This document shows, in pieces, positions 50,144 to 59,099 of a stretch of 64,000 nt of DNA (position 1 is its first letter; each line of letters starts with the position of its first letter). A program made the translations under genes and the position numbers. Source of the stretch: Pilibacter termitis. Lineage in GTDB: Bacteria > Bacillota > Bacilli > Lactobacillales > Streptococcaceae. Below the pieces are notes generated by a model that worked only from the letters and a program-made list of their open reading frames with translations, was not told the origin of the DNA and did not search any database. Location of the stretch: positions 1-64,000 of the forward strand of contig NZ_FUXI01000014.1 in assembly GCF_900167335.1 (NCBI RefSeq). The letters run 5' to 3'.

Positions 50144-52654
50144 ATGACAACGTTCGCTTACCCATTGAGGAAAGAAATTAAGGGGAATATTGCGTTAACA
50201 ACGGATAAAACACCTCTAGCTTTTTACAAAATAGAAAGTGAAAGTCTGACATTGGTTGACTTTGAAAAGGCAGAGAGAGTGAAACATAAAGTTGGTTTGG
50301 TGCTTGAAAAGTTTGAAGTGAATAAAGGGTTTGAAATCGACTTAGTACCGTTCGATTTAGATTTACATGAAAAAATGGAAAAACTCATTGAAATTTCAGA
50401 TCCTCAACATGAAAACATTGTTTTGAACCATGCCATGCGTACAGAACAATCGCTTATTCAAGAATTGATTCAACCGTATGAATACAAATGGATACTGAGT
50501 GTACCGTTGCCAAAAACAGAGCTTTCAGCCGATTTTAAAGAAAGCATGAAAAATAAATATGATGAAGTGGTAGAAAGCTTTGTCAATGGGTTTGGTCTCG
50601 AAGTCGCCTTAGAGAAAGATTGGGAAAAAGAATTGTTGTACAAAGAAAAAGAAGTTTTTCAAAGTCTGAATGAGTTTCATGTTGAAAGGTTAACAGAGAG
50701 TGAAATACAGAGAATACAAGGCGAACAATTTGTCAATTACATTCCTCATAGTGCAGATGATATTTTAAGTGTTGGCAAACTTGACAATTTACTTGATACA
50801 AAAATTGAGGTGAAATTCAATGGTATGTTGGAAATGCAACATGCTAATGGAGTGAGTTATGTAGATATTCTCCCTTTAGGAGATATGGGCTTTGATTTAC
50901 GCAATGCCAACGTATTAAGCTATTTACAACTATTTGATTTCCCTATTCATGCGAAGTTTCAAGCGAAATTTGCAGAGAAAAAAGGAGCGTTAGCCTTGGC
51001 GGGTCGTTCAGCACGTGGAAAATCACGTTTGAAAGGAATTGCCGAAGAAACAGAAGTGAGTGGTGGAGTGCAAAAGAAAAAAATCATTTCCTCCATGTTA
51101 ACATTGAATGACCTTGACGAACAAATAGACAACAATGAACCTGTTTTGGATTGGTCTGGGTATTTCATTATTGCAGGTCGTACAAAAGCCGAGTGTAGAG
51201 ATAGACGAAAAGCGTTACTCAATTCTTTTCACAATAATAAAATCAGTTTGTATCGAGCAACGTTTGACAATCCTTATCTATTTCAACAAACGCTGTACGG
51301 CCAATTTCTTTTATCGGAAAATAAAAAATGGCGACACACCTCAACGGTGAAAAGTTTTGCGAGAATGGATTTTTTCACAACACAACGTGCTGGAAATGAT
51401 ATTGGCTACTATTTTGGGCGAGTAGACTTAGATTTATCCGAAAAAATAAATGTCAATGCGATTGTGCAACGCTCAAACAAATTAATCTTTCGAAATTTCC
51501 TCTTGTCTAATAAAAATAAAATCAGAGGAAAACGCACAAATAACCCTCACGTTGCAGTAACAGGTGTTACTGGAGGAGGAAAATCGGTGATGTGTAAACG
51601 TGATTTTATTGAAGTTATCAAACTAGGAGCAAAAGCTCTCTATATCGACCCTAAAAAAGAAATGCGGAAAGAGTTTATCTACAACTCACAAAACAAAGAT
51701 TTTCAATACAAGTATCCAGAAATGGTTGAATTGATTGAGAAAATCAACTTTGTTACACTTGACAATACTGAAAAATCAAACTTAGGAGTTCTTGACCCTA
51801 TTGTGATGTTTGAAAGAGAAAAAGCTTTAGAAGTAACAAAATCTATTTTGACTTATATTACTCCACCGAGTAGCCCTTACACGAGAAAAGAAAGTGCTGT
51901 TTTGTATGAAACAATTGCTCAAGTGATACAAGCAAGACAAGACGGCGATAAAGTGGGGTTGTGGCATGTTGTGGATTTGCTTATGCAAGATACAGATGAA
52001 GAAATACAAATTTTAGGTCGTTATATTCGTTCTATGGTACAAGGTTCTGTATTGGAGTTGTGCTTCTCTTATGGAGATGTGAAAGGTTTATCTTTTGATG
52101 AACAAGCAACGGTCTTAGAAATTGAAAACCTTGATTTGCCAAAAGAGCGTGAAGATAATATTAGTGATAATCAGCGTTTGTCGGTGGCTTTGATGTTTGC
52201 GTTAGGTACATTTTGCGAGTATTTTGGAAAACGAGATAGGACAGAGGAAACGGTTATCTTCTTTGATGAGGCTTGGATTTTCTTGACAAGCGATAGCGGG
52301 AAGAAAGTTTTGAAATCTATGTTGCGTGTCGGTCGCTCTATGAACAACTTCTTATACTTTATTTCTCAATCGGTGGACGATTTGAGATTTTCGAAAGAGG
52401 AGGGTATGGAGTTTGGCGAGGTGATTTGTTTCAGCGAGAAAAAACCAGAGAAGATTTTAGACTTTATGGAAATTCCGATTGATGAAAATTCGATAAAATG
52501 GGTAAGCAACATGGCACAAGGGCAATGTATTTTCAGAGATATGTTTTTTAATATCAATCGTATAGCGATTCATATTTTGTTTGAAGAATACTTGTTGCTC
52601 TTTAAAACGGTTGATGACACAAAAGCGAGTTTGCAAGTAGGCACATCTTTTTAG
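50144..52654 (+). CDS. VirB4-like conjugation ATPase (ConE/Orf16-like)
   Basis: An 836-residue cytosolic ATPase of the HerA/FtsK class that powers the mating channel. Walker A is VAVTGVTGGGKSVMCKRDF (about residue 468-486) and Walker B is ETVIFFDEAWIFL (about 700). The arginine-finger region SMLRVGRSMNNFLYFISQSVDDL follows. It is the largest and most conserved gene of the module, matching Orf16 of Tn916. The ribosome site AAAGGTGGGAG is good. The following gene starts 10 nt after its stop. Confidence 0.93.
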   Translation: MTTFAYPLRKEIKGNIALTTDKTPLAFYKIESESLTLVDFEKAERVKHKVGLVLEKFEVNKGFEIDLVPFDLDLHEKMEKLIEISDPQHENIVLNHAMRTEQSLIQELIQPYEYKWILSVPLPKTELSADFKESMKNKYDEVVESFVNGFGLEVALEKDWEKELLYKEKEVFQSLNEFHVERLTESEIQRIQGEQFVNYIPHSADDILSVGKLDNLLDTKIEVKFNGMLEMQHANGVSYVDILPLGDMGFDLRNANVLSYLQLFDFPIHAKFQAKFAEKKGALALAGRSARGKSRLKGIAEETEVSGGVQKKKIISSMLTLNDLDEQIDNNEPVLDWSGYFIIAGRTKAECRDRRKALLNSFHNNKISLYRATFDNPYLFQQTLYGQFLLSENKKWRHTSTVKSFARMDFFTTQRAGNDIGYYFGRVDLDLSEKINVNAIVQRSNKLIFRNFLLSNKNKIRGKRTNNPHVAVTGVTGGGKSVMCKRDFIEVIKLGAKALYIDPKKEMRKEFIYNSQNKDFQYKYPEMVELIEKINFVTLDNTEKSNLGVLDPIVMFEREKALEVTKSILTYITPPSSPYTRKESAVLYETIAQVIQARQDGDKVGLWHVVDLLMQDTDEEIQILGRYIRSMVQGSVLELCFSYGDVKGLSFDEQATVLEIENLDLPKEREDNISDNQRLSVALMFALGTFCEYFGKRDRTEETVIFFDEAWIFLTSDSGKKVLKSMLRVGRSMNNFLYFISQSVDDLRFSKEEGMEFGEVICFSEKKPEKILDFMEIPIDENSIKWVSNMAQGQCIFRDMFFNINRIAIHILFEEYLLLFKTVDDTKASLQVGTSF

Positions 52655-52664
52655 GAGGTGGAGT

Positions 52665-54671
52665 ATGGATGAACTAACAAAAATGGATATTGAAAGCTAC
52701 AAGCCATATTTTGAGAATGGAAACTGGGATAAGTTGCCAGAATTAGTGAATTGGGTGTTTGTAGATTTGCCGTATTCTATTTTGCGCTTCAATTTTTATA
52801 TTTTAGAGAGCATTTTGGAAAAACTTAATTTCTCTGATTTGTTTATCAATCAACAAGGCAATGCGTTTGATAGAGGAGTAGAAATTTTTAACAATCTAGG
52901 TGGAGCAACTATGAAAAATGGTTCTTTGATTGCATTTCTATTTAGTTTGTTGGGGTTGTATTTGGGCTACTTATTCTTTTTTCAAAACAGACAATTTGGT
53001 CGAAAATGTATCCATGCCTTACTTGTGGTGTTCGTGTTTCAATTTTGGTTTTCAACGGGAGTCAATGTAAACAATAAGAGCCAAACAGGAGGGGAATTTT
53101 TGATTACTTCCGTTCGGACATTGTCGAATGATTTCAAGCGTGAAATGAACAAAAGTTTGTCTACATTGAGTGGTGACAATAATTTTTCAAGTGAGAATTT
53201 AGAGGAAAATGCGTTGTTTTCTTCTGTTATTAAAGAAACTTTCTACTTAATCAATAGTGGGAGTACAGACGGCAATTTTGGTAGTGGTGTGTTAGATAGT
53301 ACTAAATTGATTATGCCGTTGAATGAAAAGGACAGAAAGAAATTTGATGAAGAACGGCACAAATACATCAATTCTCTTGTCGAGGACAATCCTTATTTTA
53401 GGCAAAATCTTGATAAGACCATGGAAAAAAGTGCAGTAATTTCTTTAGGGTTTGCGAATTTAAGTGTCGTGGGTTTGCCTGTGGCATATATTAATGTGAT
53501 GACTTCTCTTGTGGAAGTAGTGGTGTTGATGATGATTTTATTGTTTCCTGTATTTGTATCGTTTTCGTTTTTCCCTAGGTTACAAAATGTGGTGTTCCGA
53601 GCACTTAAAATGACATTTAGTTTGTTGTTTTTTCCATTGATTCTGAGCATTATTTTGGCAGGTTTTTTATGGATAAACCATTTGATTGATACAGTATTGA
53701 AACCTATTTTCTCTATTACAGGTTCGATTTCAACATTTTTAACAGGTGGGCAAGGTGTGGTTGTATCTGCATTTACAATTTTCTTAATTAAATTTGTTGT
53801 TCTTGTGGTGTTCTTTAAAAATCGTTATAAGATTTTAGGTTTGTTTACAGACAACAAGGTGGAGGGGAATGTATTGGAGCAGAAAATTCACGAGAAAGCA
53901 ACGCAAGGAGTAAAAGTCTTAAGTGGTGCAGTCATGACAGGTGCAGGTGTTGCTCTTGCGAACCCTCAATTAGTTATGGAAGGAGCGAACATGGCTTTGA
54001 ATCAATTCGGCACAAGTGCTACTGCTTTAAAACAAAAAGGCGAAATATTGATGAACAATCAAAGTTTAACTAATGCAACGCACACGAAAGACACGAAAAA
54101 ACCAACTGAAGAAACGAAAGAAAAAAAAGAAGAACGAAAAGGAACGGGATTGTGGAATGAAAATGGAGAATTACAATCTCAAAATCGTTACAAAGGAAAC
54201 ACTCCTCCTCAATCTTCTACTTATGAACGATTCAATGTAACGGATAGACAAAGGAATATTCGCTCGTTTAATTTTGAACAAATGACCGAACTTGAAAAAG
54301 AAAAATTCTTCCAAAGAGAAAGGCGAAAAACAGGGGTATCTGAAGTTGAGTTCCTGGATAAAGTAGTAAGTGGTGAAGTGTCTACGTGGCAAGACTTAGA
54401 ACGATTGAAAGAGGAACACACGGAAAAATTCAGTCCTCCAAAACCTCTCTCTAAGAGAAAAGTGAAAAAAATAAATAATAAAGTAACTCATGAATGGCAA
54501 GTACAAACGCTCTTGCAAGACAATGTAGCTGTTGCGAAAAAATTCTTTTCTTTCTCTACGTTCAATCGAAATTATGATTACGGAGATGTAAACAGAGGAT
54601 TGACGACTTCTTCACTTAAAAAGGGAGTAGAAAAAGCAACAAAAGAAAAAGCTGATAGTTTAAAGAGATAG
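52665..54671 (+). CDS. VirB6-like polytopic channel protein (ConG/Orf15-like, CD3337/EF1877 family)
   Basis: A 668-residue membrane protein with about seven helices in the N-terminal 410 residues (for example SLIAFLFSLLGLYLGYLFF, VVLMMILLFPVFVSFSFFP, VVVSAFTIFLIKFVVLVVFF). A long hydrophilic C-terminal tail rich in Lys/Glu/Thr follows (TKKPTEETKEKKEERKG). It forms the trans-membrane passage of the mating channel, matching Orf15 of Tn916. It is tightly spaced with the VirB4-like gene upstream. Confidence 0.85.
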   Translation: MDELTKMDIESYKPYFENGNWDKLPELVNWVFVDLPYSILRFNFYILESILEKLNFSDLFINQQGNAFDRGVEIFNNLGGATMKNGSLIAFLFSLLGLYLGYLFFFQNRQFGRKCIHALLVVFVFQFWFSTGVNVNNKSQTGGEFLITSVRTLSNDFKREMNKSLSTLSGDNNFSSENLEENALFSSVIKETFYLINSGSTDGNFGSGVLDSTKLIMPLNEKDRKKFDEERHKYINSLVEDNPYFRQNLDKTMEKSAVISLGFANLSVVGLPVAYINVMTSLVEVVVLMMILLFPVFVSFSFFPRLQNVVFRALKMTFSLLFFPLILSIILAGFLWINHLIDTVLKPIFSITGSISTFLTGGQGVVVSAFTIFLIKFVVLVVFFKNRYKILGLFTDNKVEGNVLEQKIHEKATQGVKVLSGAVMTGAGVALANPQLVMEGANMALNQFGTSATALKQKGEILMNNQSLTNATHTKDTKKPTEETKEKKEERKGTGLWNENGELQSQNRYKGNTPPQSSTYERFNVTDRQRNIRSFNFEQMTELEKEKFFQRERRKTGVSEVEFLDKVVSGEVSTWQDLERLKEEHTEKFSPPKPLSKRKVKKINNKVTHEWQVQTLLQDNVAVAKKFFSFSTFNRNYDYGDVNRGLTTSSLKKGVEKATKEKADSLKR

Positions 54672-54715
54672 GGAGGAGACTCTCTATCTTTTCTTTTTAG
54701 AAAGAGGGTGTGAAA

Positions 54716-55783
54716 ATGAAAAAAGGAATGTTTGTCGTTTTACTTCTACTTGTTTTACCTCTTTTGCCGTTATTGATGATTTTGTTTTTAGGAGGTGGTT
54801 TTCTTGCGACTTCTATGAATAAAACGGCAGACGGTGGGAATTTCACACCAAGTACTGAACAAGAAAAAGTGGCTGTCGCAATCAAAGATTATGTTCTTTC
54901 TCAAAATGGCACATTAGAATTTGCGTGTGCATGGATTGGGAACGCTGAGGGCGAGAGTGGACTAAAGGCAGATTGTATTCAAGGAGGTTTCGCTTACAAT
55001 AATTCGTGGGCTACGGACGAAAATGTCAATGGCTATGCGTTAGGACTATTTCAAATGGACGGTGGACGGAGAGTTGCTATGTTGAAAAAAGCGACTGAAG
55101 AAAAGAAAAATTGGCAAGATATTGAGTTTCAGCTCAAGTGGGTTTGGAATTTTGATAAACCAGACAACGAGCTTTTAAAGAAATACGCAACACGAAAAGA
55201 CATGACAGAAACAACACTTGATTTATTGAAAAATTGGGAACGTGCAGGTACGCAAAATAACAGAGAAGAACAAAACAAACGAACAAGTTCGGCTCAAAAG
55301 TGGTTTGCGTTGTTTTCAAGTGGCAAAAGTGGAGCGAGTGGTGGACAAATCAAATTTTTGCAAGAAAAAGTAGGAAGTTTTGTTTATAATGGGCAATGTT
55401 ATGGATTGACTGCGTTTTATGTGGACAGTTTCAATACACCGATTCATCTTGGGAGTGGTTCTCCTCATGGTTTAACTGAAACAACAGGGAGCGATACAGT
55501 GAGTGCATGGAATATTGGCAAAGCTTACCTTTGGGAAAAGCACGGTTGGCAAGTGATACACAACCCTAAATTTAGCGAAGTGAAAAAAGGTGATATTATC
55601 AACTGGGGCATGGGAGGATATGCAAAAACAGAATACGGACATACAGGTATTGTAGCAGATGTAGGCAAAAACAATCGTTTTTTCACGTATGAACAAAATG
55701 CCGAGGGAAAAATGGTAAATTATTATGCGAGAACATGGGGTGTAGAATTTCCCAATGTAACAAGCCTAGTCAGAAAGAAATGA
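54716..55783 (+). CDS. Cell-wall hydrolase of the transfer apparatus (lysozyme-like plus CHAP, CwlT/Orf14-like)
   Basis: A 355-residue protein with an N-terminal signal/anchor (MFVVLLLLVLPLLPLLMILFLGG). A phage-tail-type lysozyme-like domain (about 50-195; WIGNAEGESGLKADC... GLFQMDGGRR) is followed by a C-terminal CHAP cysteine amidase domain. That domain has catalytic Cys in YNGQCYGLTAFYVD and His in YGHTGIVADV. It opens the peptidoglycan for the mating channel, as CwlT of ICEBs1 does, but with CHAP instead of NlpC/P60. Start 54716 follows AAAGAGGGTGT. Confidence 0.88.
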   Translation: MKKGMFVVLLLLVLPLLPLLMILFLGGGFLATSMNKTADGGNFTPSTEQEKVAVAIKDYVLSQNGTLEFACAWIGNAEGESGLKADCIQGGFAYNNSWATDENVNGYALGLFQMDGGRRVAMLKKATEEKKNWQDIEFQLKWVWNFDKPDNELLKKYATRKDMTETTLDLLKNWERAGTQNNREEQNKRTSSAQKWFALFSSGKSGASGGQIKFLQEKVGSFVYNGQCYGLTAFYVDSFNTPIHLGSGSPHGLTETTGSDTVSAWNIGKAYLWEKHGWQVIHNPKFSEVKKGDIINWGMGGYAKTEYGHTGIVADVGKNNRFFTYEQNAEGKMVNYYARTWGVEFPNVTSLVRKK

Positions 55784-55792
55784 GGAATGAAT

Positions 55793-55903
55793 ATGTTGTC
55801 ATTAGATGCGATTTTAACATTAGGAGCTATCTTTTTAGTTGTTTTAGCAGTAAGTGTTGGTTCTATTGTAGGAGCGATTCTATACAAAAAACGCAAGGGA
55901 TAG
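55793..55903 (+). CDS. Small single-span membrane protein at the end of the transfer operon
   Basis: A 36-residue protein MLSLDAILTLGAIFLVVLAV... with one membrane helix and a basic tail YKKRKG. Ribosome site AAATGAGG. It sits right after the CwlT-like gene, where ICEBs1 has yddI; equivalence is by position only. The sequence from here to the IS (55904-56126) has no convincing gene, only a 12-codon frame at 56015-56053 and an A9G6 run. Confidence 0.5.
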   Translation: MLSLDAILTLGAIFLVVLAVSVGSIVGAILYKKRKG

Positions 55904-56126
55904 AGAGAAAAAGATTGAGAGGGAGAACAAAACATAGAAATTCAATTTAAATTTGACGATTTTGTGAGCTTTCTTTTCATTAGATATTTTAGAAAACAAT
56001 CTAAATTTTTGTTATGGTAGAGCAAAATAAGGAACACGAAAAAAGAAAGTGAAAAAAAAAGGGGGGCATGCTTTATTAAAGAAGAAAATAATCAAAAAAT
56101 AAGAAAATAGTTATTTTTATTTACAA

Positions 56127-57461
56127 CACCTATTCTTTTTGTTAGTCTTTAGACAACTGATAAAAGAGGAGTTGTTAGAATGTATAAAGAAATACTTGCT
56201 ATTCAAGATGAACATATCACAATTGAGGAAAACGTACGAAAAGAACGTTTAGGGAAACAAATTTGTCTTGTTTATACTGGTACATTAGACTATCAACCAA
56301 CATATTGCGTACACTGCCGAAAAGAGAATCAAAAAAGCATTGTACGTAATGGTTGGATAGGGAAAGATGTAACCATTCAAATAAATCAAGTATCAGAATA
56401 CAAAACGTTTCTAAAATTAAAAAAACGCGTGTTTTTGTGTAAAGCGTGCAAAAGAACATTTGTCGCCCAATCTGAAATCATTCAAAAGAATTGTCAGATT
56501 ACGCAAGCTGTAAAGTTAAAAATCGCAAAGTATCTTAAATTAAAAATGGACTTAACTCTAATTTCAAAATTATGTGAAGTATCTACTTCTTCTGTATATC
56601 GTGTATTGGAAGAACTGGCAATATATCACAAAGTGAATTATCATTACTTACCAGAGATTTTAAGTATTGATGAGTTTCACAGTACGAACAGAGAAGAAAC
56701 AAAAATGAGTTTTATTTTTCAAGACACAAAAGAAAGAAAAATCATTGATATTGTCGCAAACAGACATCAAGACAACATTATCAAATACTTTTTACAATAT
56801 GATAGAAAAGCAAGATTAAACGTTAAATTAATCACTATGGATATGTACAAACCTTATTTAAACATCATAAAGAAATGTTTTCCCAATGCAGAAATAAGCA
56901 TAGACAGATTTCATATAGTGCAACATATCAATAGAGCATTTAATCAAACAAGAATACAAGTGATGAATACTTTCAGAAAGAATGAACCTAAGAAATATAG
57001 ACGACTAAAAAACAATTGGAAATTACTACAAATGGATAGTGACAAATTGAATTATTCTGATTGGAAACCAAGACAATCTTTCTCATGGAAACAACTAAGT
57101 CAAAAAGCGATGATAGATGAAATGTTAAGTTATTCACCAGAATTAAAACAACACTATGAATATTATCAAGAAATTCTAGGAGCAATCAAAACAAAGGATA
57201 TAGAACTCTTTGATGAATTAATCAAAGAGAATGTGAATCAATTCAACAATAGATTTCAAACAGTCATAAGAACATATCGCTATTATAAGAAACAGATACA
57301 CAACGCTTTGATTTTTCCTTATTCTAATGGTTCATTAGAGGCAACAAACAATATTATCAAGAGTATTAAGCGTTTCTCTTTTGGTTTTCGGAACTTCGCA
57401 AACTTTAGAAAGAGAATCTTTTTAATATTAAATAACTCATGATATTAAAAAAAATAGGTGT
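56127..57461 (+). mobile_element. ISL3-family insertion sequence
   Basis: A transposase gene is flanked by inverted repeats ACACCTATTCTTTTT (56127-56141) and the complement of ACACCTATTTTTTTT (57447-57461), 14 of 15 identical, giving about 1.34 kb. The 8 bp outside each end (TATTTACA and AAGCCTTT) do not match, so no target duplication is seen. Either the true ends differ slightly or the flanks have recombined. Confidence 0.75.
56180..57442 (+). CDS. ISL3-family transposase
   Basis: A 420-residue DDE transposase. The N-terminal zinc-ribbon pairs are YCVHC and LCKAC, followed by an HTH (LKLKMDLTLISKLCEVSTSSVYRVLEEL). The catalytic triad is visible in LSIDEFH (D), ISIDRFHIVQH (D) and SNGSLEATNNIIKSIKR (E). 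The length and C-terminal GFRNFANFRKRIFLILN agree with ISL3 members. The frame is intact, so the IS may be active. The ribosome site AAGAGGAGTTG is good. Confidence 0.95.
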   Translation: MYKEILAIQDEHITIEENVRKERLGKQICLVYTGTLDYQPTYCVHCRKENQKSIVRNGWIGKDVTIQINQVSEYKTFLKLKKRVFLCKACKRTFVAQSEIIQKNCQITQAVKLKIAKYLKLKMDLTLISKLCEVSTSSVYRVLEELAIYHKVNYHYLPEILSIDEFHSTNREETKMSFIFQDTKERKIIDIVANRHQDNIIKYFLQYDRKARLNVKLITMDMYKPYLNIIKKCFPNAEISIDRFHIVQHINRAFNQTRIQVMNTFRKNEPKKYRRLKNNWKLLQMDSDKLNYSDWKPRQSFSWKQLSQKAMIDEMLSYSPELKQHYEYYQEILGAIKTKDIELFDELIKENVNQFNNRFQTVIRTYRYYKKQIHNALIFPYSNGSLEATNNIIKSIKRFSFGFRNFANFRKRIFLILNNS

Positions 57462-57618
57462 AAGCCTTTCTTTGTCATGCCCAAAAATATTAAAAAATCT
57501 TACAAAACAAAAAAGAGAGTAGACAACAGAATGTTTACTACTCTTTGTAATTGTTTCGTTACATGGATTTAACGGAATTGTAATAGAAATTTTTATCCTT
57601 ATTGGTTGACAAAGAGCC

Positions 57619-57655
57619 AAAAAACCACACAAAACAAAAGTCTCGTGCGGTTTAT
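57619..57655 (-). terminator. Intrinsic terminator of the gltBD operon
   Basis: On the minus strand AACCGCAC pairs with GTGTGGTT (G-U pairs) around a loop of about 15 nt, followed by TTTT. It lies just past the gltD stop. The remaining 57462-57618 segment shows a small hairpin AGTAGACA/TGTTTACT (57509-57532) and nothing else. Confidence 0.72.
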
Positions 57656-57666
57656 TATTCCTCTTT

Positions 57667-59097
57667 TTACCCCACCAAAACGCTGTCTCGATTGAGAATT
57701 GTTTCAACAGCTTTTCTTCCTTCACGGATTCCCCAAATGACAAGGCTTGGGCCACGTCTGGCGTCTCCTGCTACGAAGATTTTTTCGTTATTGGTTGAAT
57801 AATCGTCTAATACTTCACTTATACCAAATTGTTCAAAAATCGCTTGTTCTGCTCCGATAAAGCCCATGGCAAGTAGGACAAGATCAACTTCTAAAATTTC
57901 TTCCGTGCCTGCGATAGCCTCAAAGCGTTCGTTGACTTTGACCGTTTTTAGAGCAGTCAGCTCGTTTTTCTCGTTTGTCAAAAATTCTGTTGTGGAAATT
58001 GCATAGCTTGTGACTTCGCTTGATTGTACGAGTGCTGCCTCTTCTTGACCGTAGCCTAGTTTGCTGACGAATGGATATTCTGGCCACGGATTGTTGCTGT
58101 TTCTCTCGTTTGGCAAAGGTTGCGTAATTTCTAGTTGTTTCACGCTTGTTGCCCCCATACGAACAGCAGTTGCTAGACAGTCATTTCCCGTATCTCCGCC
58201 ACCAATTACTACCACACGCTTGCCTGTTAAAGTTTGTTTCACTTCTCCAGTTTCAAGCAATTCTTTGGTTGCTTTTGTCAGGAAATCTACTGCAAACTCA
58301 ACACCTTTTGCCTTGCGACCTACTACATTCAAATCTCTTGGCACACCTGCACCAATCGCTAAAATCACTCGATCAAATTGGCTTGTTAACTCCTCAGCAG
58401 AAATCGTCTTGCCCACTTCACAATTTGCAACAAATGTAATCCCGACTTCTTTCATCACGTTAATTCTGCGGTCGATTACCGCTTTATCCAATTTCATATT
58501 CGGAATGCCATACATCAACAATCCACCAAAACGGTCGCTTTTCTCAAACACCGTTACGTTATACCCTAGTTGATTTGCTCGCCACGCTGCCGAAAGTCCT
58601 GCGGGGCCACTACCAATAATGGCAATTTTTTTGTCCTTACGCTCAACTGGCAACCCTGTTTCTTTCACCCAGTCATTTTCAAAGGCTGTATCAATGATAA
58701 ATCGCTCGTTATCATGAATGGTCACACCACTACCATTCAAACTTTCCGTACACGCTTTTTCACAAGGAGCTGGACAAACTCGACCGGTCATTTCTGGCAA
58801 TGGATTTGTGCGACTAAGGCGTTCAAATGCTTTTTTCACATCGCCACGGAACAAGTAATCATTCCATTCAGGAATTAAATTATCATTCGGGCAACCACTT
58901 ACCGCTCTTGAACCTCCGTAAAAATTCCCCTCGTGACAGAATGGAATCCCACAATTCATACAGCGACTAGCCTGTTGTTGACGTTCTGCATTGTCTAATG
59001 GCACTTGAAGTTCTTGCCAATCTTTCACACGAACACTTGCCAATCTATACGGATTATCCTTGCGTTTTACCTTTAAAAATCCAAATGGATCTGCCAT
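57667..59097 (-). CDS. gltD: Glutamate synthase (NADPH) small subunit
   Basis: A 476-residue beta subunit that passes electrons from NADPH to the large subunit. The N-terminal 4Fe-4S cysteine patterns are CMNCGIPFCHE and CPAPCEKAC. The FAD site is IAIIGSGPAGLSAAW (about residue 148) and the NADPH site is RVVVIGGGDTGNDC. The C-terminal FAD-closing motif is GDARRGPSLVIWGIREGR. The ATG lies 2 nt after the gltB stop in the same direction, so the genes form an operon. Together they make two glutamates from glutamine and 2-oxoglutarate. Confidence 0.95.
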   Translation of the reverse strand: MADPFGFLKVKRKDNPYRLASVRVKDWQELQVPLDNAERQQQASRCMNCGIPFCHEGNFYGGSRAVSGCPNDNLIPEWNDYLFRGDVKKAFERLSRTNPLPEMTGRVCPAPCEKACTESLNGSGVTIHDNERFIIDTAFENDWVKETGLPVERKDKKIAIIGSGPAGLSAAWRANQLGYNVTVFEKSDRFGGLLMYGIPNMKLDKAVIDRRINVMKEVGITFVANCEVGKTISAEELTSQFDRVILAIGAGVPRDLNVVGRKAKGVEFAVDFLTKATKELLETGEVKQTLTGKRVVVIGGGDTGNDCLATAVRMGATSVKQLEITQPLPNERNSNNPWPEYPFVSKLGYGQEEAALVQSSEVTSYAISTTEFLTNEKNELTALKTVKVNERFEAIAGTEEILEVDLVLLAMGFIGAEQAIFEQFGISEVLDDYSTNNEKIFVAGDARRGPSLVIWGIREGRKAVETILNRDSVLVG

Positions 59098-59099
59098 TG

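Larger units (their letters stand above)
32200..57461 (+). mobile_element. Integrative/conjugative-type element (Tn916/ICEBs1-like transfer module); ends not determined
   Basis: A contiguous plus-strand set includes accessory genes, ArdA-like protein, FtsK-like coupling ATPase, oriT-like hairpin, MobT relaxase, TcpC/ConB, ConC-like, TcpE/ConD, VirB4-like ConE, ConG-like channel and CwlT-like hydrolase. The gene order from the coupling protein onward follows ICEBs1. Flanks are clearly different (CRISPR on the left, gltDB on the right). No integrase, excisionase or replication gene other than mobT is seen, and an ISL3-type IS occupies the right edge. The left limit is approximate; no direct repeats marking att sites were found. 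Confidence 0.8.

Noticed and set aside
56015-56053. Twelve-codon frame (MVEQNKEHEKRK) before an A9G6 run as a gene cut by the IS
   Set aside because: No good ribosome site, and too short to judge; mentioned only as a description of the gap.
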